Assembly (NCBI RefSeq): GCF_037392515.1
Contig: NC_090287.1
Location: 8,291,501 to 8,355,500 of the forward strand
Reading direction: 5' to 3'
DNA length: 64,000 bases
Source: Haliotis asinina
Taxonomy: Eukaryota > Mollusca > Gastropoda > Lepetellida > Haliotidae
How positions within the stretch are numbered: the stretch's first letter is position 1; the number at the start of each line of letters is the position of its first letter. The notes beneath the pieces are model-generated. The model was not told where the DNA came from and did no database searches. It worked only from the letters and a program-made list of their open reading frames with translations. The translations under genes and the position numbers were made by a program. This document shows, piece after piece, positions 60,177 through 64,000 of this stretch.

Positions 60177-60238
60177 TTACAATTCTTCCTTTCTTTCAAT
60201 CTTGATCAGGTCCACTTCAAAGATGAGTGTTGCGCCAC
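60177..60238 (-). CDS. FKBP2: FKBP2 terminal exon
   Basis: Acceptor CTGTATTTCCAG. Encodes [20 protein letters not shown] and TAA, ending the last beta strand of the FKBP fold and the ER-retention tail. Confidence 0.94.
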
Positions 60239-63200
60239 CTGGAAATACAGGGTGTGCACATTATTCACACGTCAGAGGTTCGTGTAACCGACATATCTGC
60301 TTATCTCAAACATTAATGTCCTTTTTCTACTATGGTGAGCACGCTTTCATTATTTTCAGTGTACCCCGCTTACAAGCAAGCTACATTTCAAGGAACCCTG
60401 CTGGTAATACCAAACTCATCTGGCACTTTGTGGTAGTAATTCTTGGTCTTAAATATGATTGAATCACATATGAATTGCAGAAGTTACCAAACTTGCGAAA
60501 TTGATGGAAGGCAGACAACTCTAAATCTGTTTTTCTTGTCAGCAATATCTAGCAGCGGCTGCTAAAAGATCTGTACCCATGCTTCAAACAATGAGGTGTT
60601 TGGTAAATACGTATGTTGTTCACTGGTCACTCTGGGCTCTGGATTAATGTACCCGCGATCCATGTCCCCCTCATGACCAGTGAACAACTTTGTATAGCAT
60701 CATCAAATATACAACCATAAACCCGAACATGTCACCTAATGCATATATATGCAACATTAAGACACGGTCATCCTTTCTCCAGGCCAGTGTACATTCTGTT
60801 CCTGACTGGTTTTTTTCCACTATGACACTCATGTCCTGAAAAAACATACCACTTGCTTTTACGTCCACTAAGTCAAGAAACGCATGACAAGGGACAGAAC
60901 TCTCTTAATAATCCTAACACGATTTCCATTTTTTAACTCTATCAAGGCATTCATGCTCTGAAAAAAAACCACATGCTTTTACTATCTATAGCACATGAGA
61001 AAATATGTTCCCACTGGGGATAACATCCACAAGATGCCTAACAAGGGACCTAACTCTGTAAAAAATTGTAACACAGATTCTAAACTCTATCAAGCATTCA
61101 TGTCCTGAAAATATAACACCAAAATAAAGTATAACATATGAGAAAACAATAGTGCAGTTTTCAGAGTACACACCTGTATGGCTTTTTACTGATGGAATAC
61201 AGTAAAACCTCATGCATACAGGAGCACTACAGAACCTCATGCATGCAGGAGCTATGTGTAGTATACTGTCACTTTAACCTGTTCCAAGGGAGGGCAACTG
61301 TCTGCTAATCCATGGATTTCAAATTGATTGGTTCAGTTCCCCCTGAAGCCCACATTCAATGACACAATATTAAATTTTCAGCTGATAATAGACTTTCCTA
61401 CTGTCATCCCTGTCTTTCACTGTTGTGAGTTTATGTCAAATGTGAAACACTTGGGGTAGCATATCAGCAGCTTCTATAAATGACGATTTGAAGTGAACAA
61501 GGGGCATAACTCTGATTGTATCCATGGTGATAAAGAAATGGTATACCCATAGAATGATCTTACTTGTCCAGCACACAAACAATGCAAATTTAAAGTCCTG
61601 AAACATCATTTGAAAGCAAATTACGGCTCTTCAATTTTTTTTAATCAACTGGGTTTCAAGCTACCGAAGGGGCTCCATAAAAGAGTAACACAAATACAGC
61701 AGATACCTACAGAATACTATTGTTATCCAAGAAGAATGATAACATGTATGTTTGCATTGAATGAGTCAAAATATTTTCTGGAACTCTCATTGCAAAGTCC
61801 ATGTGTTGAGCAATACATAAATGACAAGACATCTTAGGGCCCATTTTCAGCCACTGGAAAGGTTTGATGTAAAACAGGGGGAGAAAACTTATGCAAGTCG
61901 TCAGATGAGCCAATTATCATATTAGGATGTGTTCTTAAAATCAAAATAGGTAAATGTTTAATGCAGTTTTGAACAAGATTCCTGATACATTATGGACATC
62001 ATGACTTGGTCATCTACCACTTTCACAGAAACCAGTAGCATGGTGTAGTTCACACAAACCAATGTATTCACACTGAAATCTTTGCCTGAAGGATACTGCT
62101 GTTAAAGGGACACAACTCTGTAAAGGGACTTGTCTGTGGGCAGACCATGAGAAACAGTGCTGAAATTAGTGTTTCAAAGACTTGGGTTTAAAGCCGAACA
62201 AATCATGGAATGTCATCTTGATGTGGGGGGAGATCCAAAGTGAGACACAATGGGTGAGTGAGTGAGGATCATTATGTAGCATCAACAGTAATGACAAACT
62301 ACAAGGACTCTGTGAAGATCATGGTTAAAATTGGTAACCCACACTTGTCGTAGGAGGCGAATATCACAGTCAGGTGGTCAGGCTCACTGACTTAGTTCAC
62401 ATGTCATCGCATCACAGGTGTGCAGATTGGTGTTCATGATGTTGATCACTGGATTGTCTGGTCAAGGCTCGATTGTCTATAGACCGCCACTTGAATATTG
62501 CAGGGAGTGGCATTAAACAGCCAAAACCAACCATGGCAACTACTTAACAGGAATTTAAATCCGAACTCATTCATCTTAGTCTTACAGTTATCAAGGCTTG
62601 AGGTGTGTGTACCGGTAGACTGATTAAGATGTTCATATCATCAATATCTTCAACATGGCATGACACTCACCAGGAATCTTTGGTGGTGCACCTCTGTCAC
62701 CGTAACCCACGTCACTTGGTATTACCAGTTTCCTCTTCTCACCTTCACACATTCTGGAATGAAATAGTTCATGGTTTCTTTCCAAAACATAAGATAAAGC
62801 AAAAATGTTTGTTCTACTTGGACAAGACACACGTTCGATATGGGTGTTCCACAGATTTGACTAACCAGTCAGTTTGGGATGGTTCAAATTATAAATATTT
62901 TCTGAAGATAAGTAGATACATATTTGTGTTTTATTTAATATGAAGTTGTTGGAATAGTTAAATTAATGCAAAAAATAAACACAAGTATTTTTTGAAAATC
63001 AGGTTGTCTTGTATGTTTAGAGCAACATGTACGAAGATACTTCTAGAATGACTTCATGAAAGGTCTGCACATGCATGTGATCCATACTACTTATTCCAAC
63101 TTATTGCAAAATTATATTATTTTTGCAGATGTATTATTACTGTAGAATTATTGTAGAATCACACAAAGATTGAAAAGGTGGTAAGGAAACATATATTTAA

Positions 63201-63482
63201 AATTATTATTGTATTTTGTCATCATTTTTACCTTGGTTTGTCTAGACTGTTAAAGAGAAAGCAACACAATCACAAGACAAGATAAAAAAGAACCACTATC
63301 TTACACATTATTTTTAATGAGTTTGATTAACCAGCTGTTACAAATGCTGTGAGAATGTCCCACTCATACCCAAACAATCCCTGGTCCCAGCCTTTGATGA
63401 CCTGCCCAGCTCCTAATGTGAAGGTAAATGGCTCATTCCTTGACAAACTGCTGTCGAACTCTGTACCATCTTCCAGTCTGCC
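60177..63482 (-). CDS. FKBP2: FKBP2 (FKBP13), ER peptidyl-prolyl isomerase, last three exons
   Basis: Catalyses proline cis-trans isomerisation in the ER lumen. Exons on the - strand: 63482-63370, 62753-62671 and 60238-60177, giving the last 85 residues; the 5' part (signal peptide and HYTG segment) lies beyond 64000. Sequence: [85 protein letters not shown]. Human FKBP2 has [38 protein letters not shown] and ERRTEL. Active-site residues Asp and Phe (FDSS), Val-Ile, Trp (GWD) and Tyr (GYGD) are all kept. The C-terminus KEEL is a KDEL-type retention signal (RTEL in human), which separates it from cytosolic FKBP1A. All three junctions are in phase. Confidence 0.95.
60239..62320 (-). other. FKBP2 last intron
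   Basis: AT-rich intron with no exon seen. Tandem-like ATGTCCTGAAAA... ACCACATGCTTTTAC sequences at 60830-61120 suggest a small local duplication. Confidence 0.6.
62325..62525 (-). repeat. SINE-like repeat (GTGAGTGA family)
   Basis: On +: CAGGTGGTCAGGCTCACTGA, TGATGTTGATCACTGGATTG, TCTATAGACCGCCACTTGAA and TATTGCAGGGAGTGGCATTA, the reverse complement of the family. Its 5' GAGTGAGTGAG motif also appears at 62257. In an FKBP2 intron. Confidence 0.82.
62671..62753 (-). CDS. FKBP2: FKBP2 penultimate exon
   Basis: Acceptor TTTCATTCCAG, donor GTGAGT. Encodes G, then [20 protein letters not shown] and GAPPKIP. Confidence 0.95.
63370..63482 (-). CDS. FKBP2: FKBP2 exon (first in window)
   Basis: Acceptor TTGTATTTCAG, donor GTATGAG. 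Encodes [20 protein letters not shown] then [17 protein letters not shown]; ends in phase 2. Confidence 0.94.
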
Positions 63483-63679
63483 CTGAAATACAAAATACAC
63501 AATTTGTTAATGAAACCACAAAACAACAATGCAAGCCAGCTATAGTTATTAGAACACTCAATTTCTATACTGCAAACTGACATATATCATAAAGATATAT
63601 TGTGTTTACTTGTTTAAGGCTAGGATATTTGTTTGGTCACATAATGTGAGAATACAGCTGACAACAAACATTGCCTAAT

Positions 63680-63955
63680 ATAGGACTTCCTCTATTAAGC
63701 ACTGGGCCTCTAATAAGTGCTGGGGATAAAGCAGCGCTTTAAGAAATACGCATCGGTCCTCTAATAAGAGTTGGGTATAGACCTTTGCATTTTTTCACAA
63801 ATAATTTTCTCCCTTGGTCTAAAAATAAATTCATAAAGCAATTGTCCCTCAAATCATAACTTCCTGTGGCACTGGTCAATCAGTATTTTAATAAGTGTCA
63901 AGCCCCTAATAATCGCCTGGCCTCTAATAAGCACCAGGTCTGGAGGTCCATTGAA
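63680..63955. repeat. Interspersed repeat with CTCTAATAAG motifs
   Basis: CCTCTAATAAG-type phrases recur at about 63708, 63755, 63904 and 63930 (GGCCTCTAATAAGTGCTGGG, GTCCTCTAATAAGAGTTGGG, GGCCTCTAATAAGCACCAGG). Phrases at both ends frame a unique middle, as in a short non-autonomous transposon with repeated subterminal motifs. Type not determined. Confidence 0.55.
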
Positions 63956-64000
63956 AAAATAAAAATTTATACTGATCCTGAATTGTAACATGAGTCAGGC

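Overview
The window looks like nuclear DNA of a mollusc, most likely a vetigastropod such as an abalone (Haliotis). The evidence is AT-rich sequence, small exons in long introns, animal gene families, and many copies of two short interspersed repeat families. One of these has ends rich in GTGAGT/CACTCACT. The other is tRNA-derived with a GGTTCGATTCC B box. The genus is an inference from repeat style; the animal gene families are seen directly.

Layout. (1) 1-8.1 kb: the 3' part of a classical calpain on the + strand, with nine exons from 1470 to 7799 covering the end of the C2-like domain III and the whole penta-EF-hand domain. Its introns hold a 32-bp minisatellite (1-946), a Tigger/pogo relic (2016-3040) and a 56-bp minisatellite. 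(2) 8.1-20 kb: no host gene recognised. This stretch holds two copies of a 1.3-kb TTAA-flanked element, a decayed Tc1 element, an 8x35-bp minisatellite, a Tigger-like MITE, SINEs, a Penelope-like tail with a hammerhead-like core, and a hairpin MITE. (3) 20.6-21.7 kb: a single-exon p24/TMED gene on the + strand. (4) 22.3-23.8 kb: a nearly whole Tc1 element, followed by an 8x43-bp minisatellite. (5) 27.3-28.1 kb: a two-exon gene of unknown function on the - strand, with YY1-like and CGCG-palindrome promoter motifs. (6) 33.0-51.9 kb: a complete ZFAND3 orthologue on the + strand, five exons and 248 residues, none of which stands out as a long ORF. (7) 60.2-63.5 kb: the last three exons of FKBP2 on the - strand, ending in a KEEL ER-retention signal. 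The rest of FKBP2 lies beyond the right edge.

The genes do not form a functional cluster. TMED and FKBP2 both act in the early secretory pathway, but I see no sign that their proximity matters. ZFAND3 and FKBP2 are convergent, with opposed AATAAA signals 30 bp apart near 57.6 kb. Nothing here is a clear new gene system. The most interesting non-genic items are the TTAA element pair, the inverted pair of hammerhead-like units in ZFAND3 intron 2, the Tc1 insertion whose empty site is preserved next door, and the unidentified two-exon gene.
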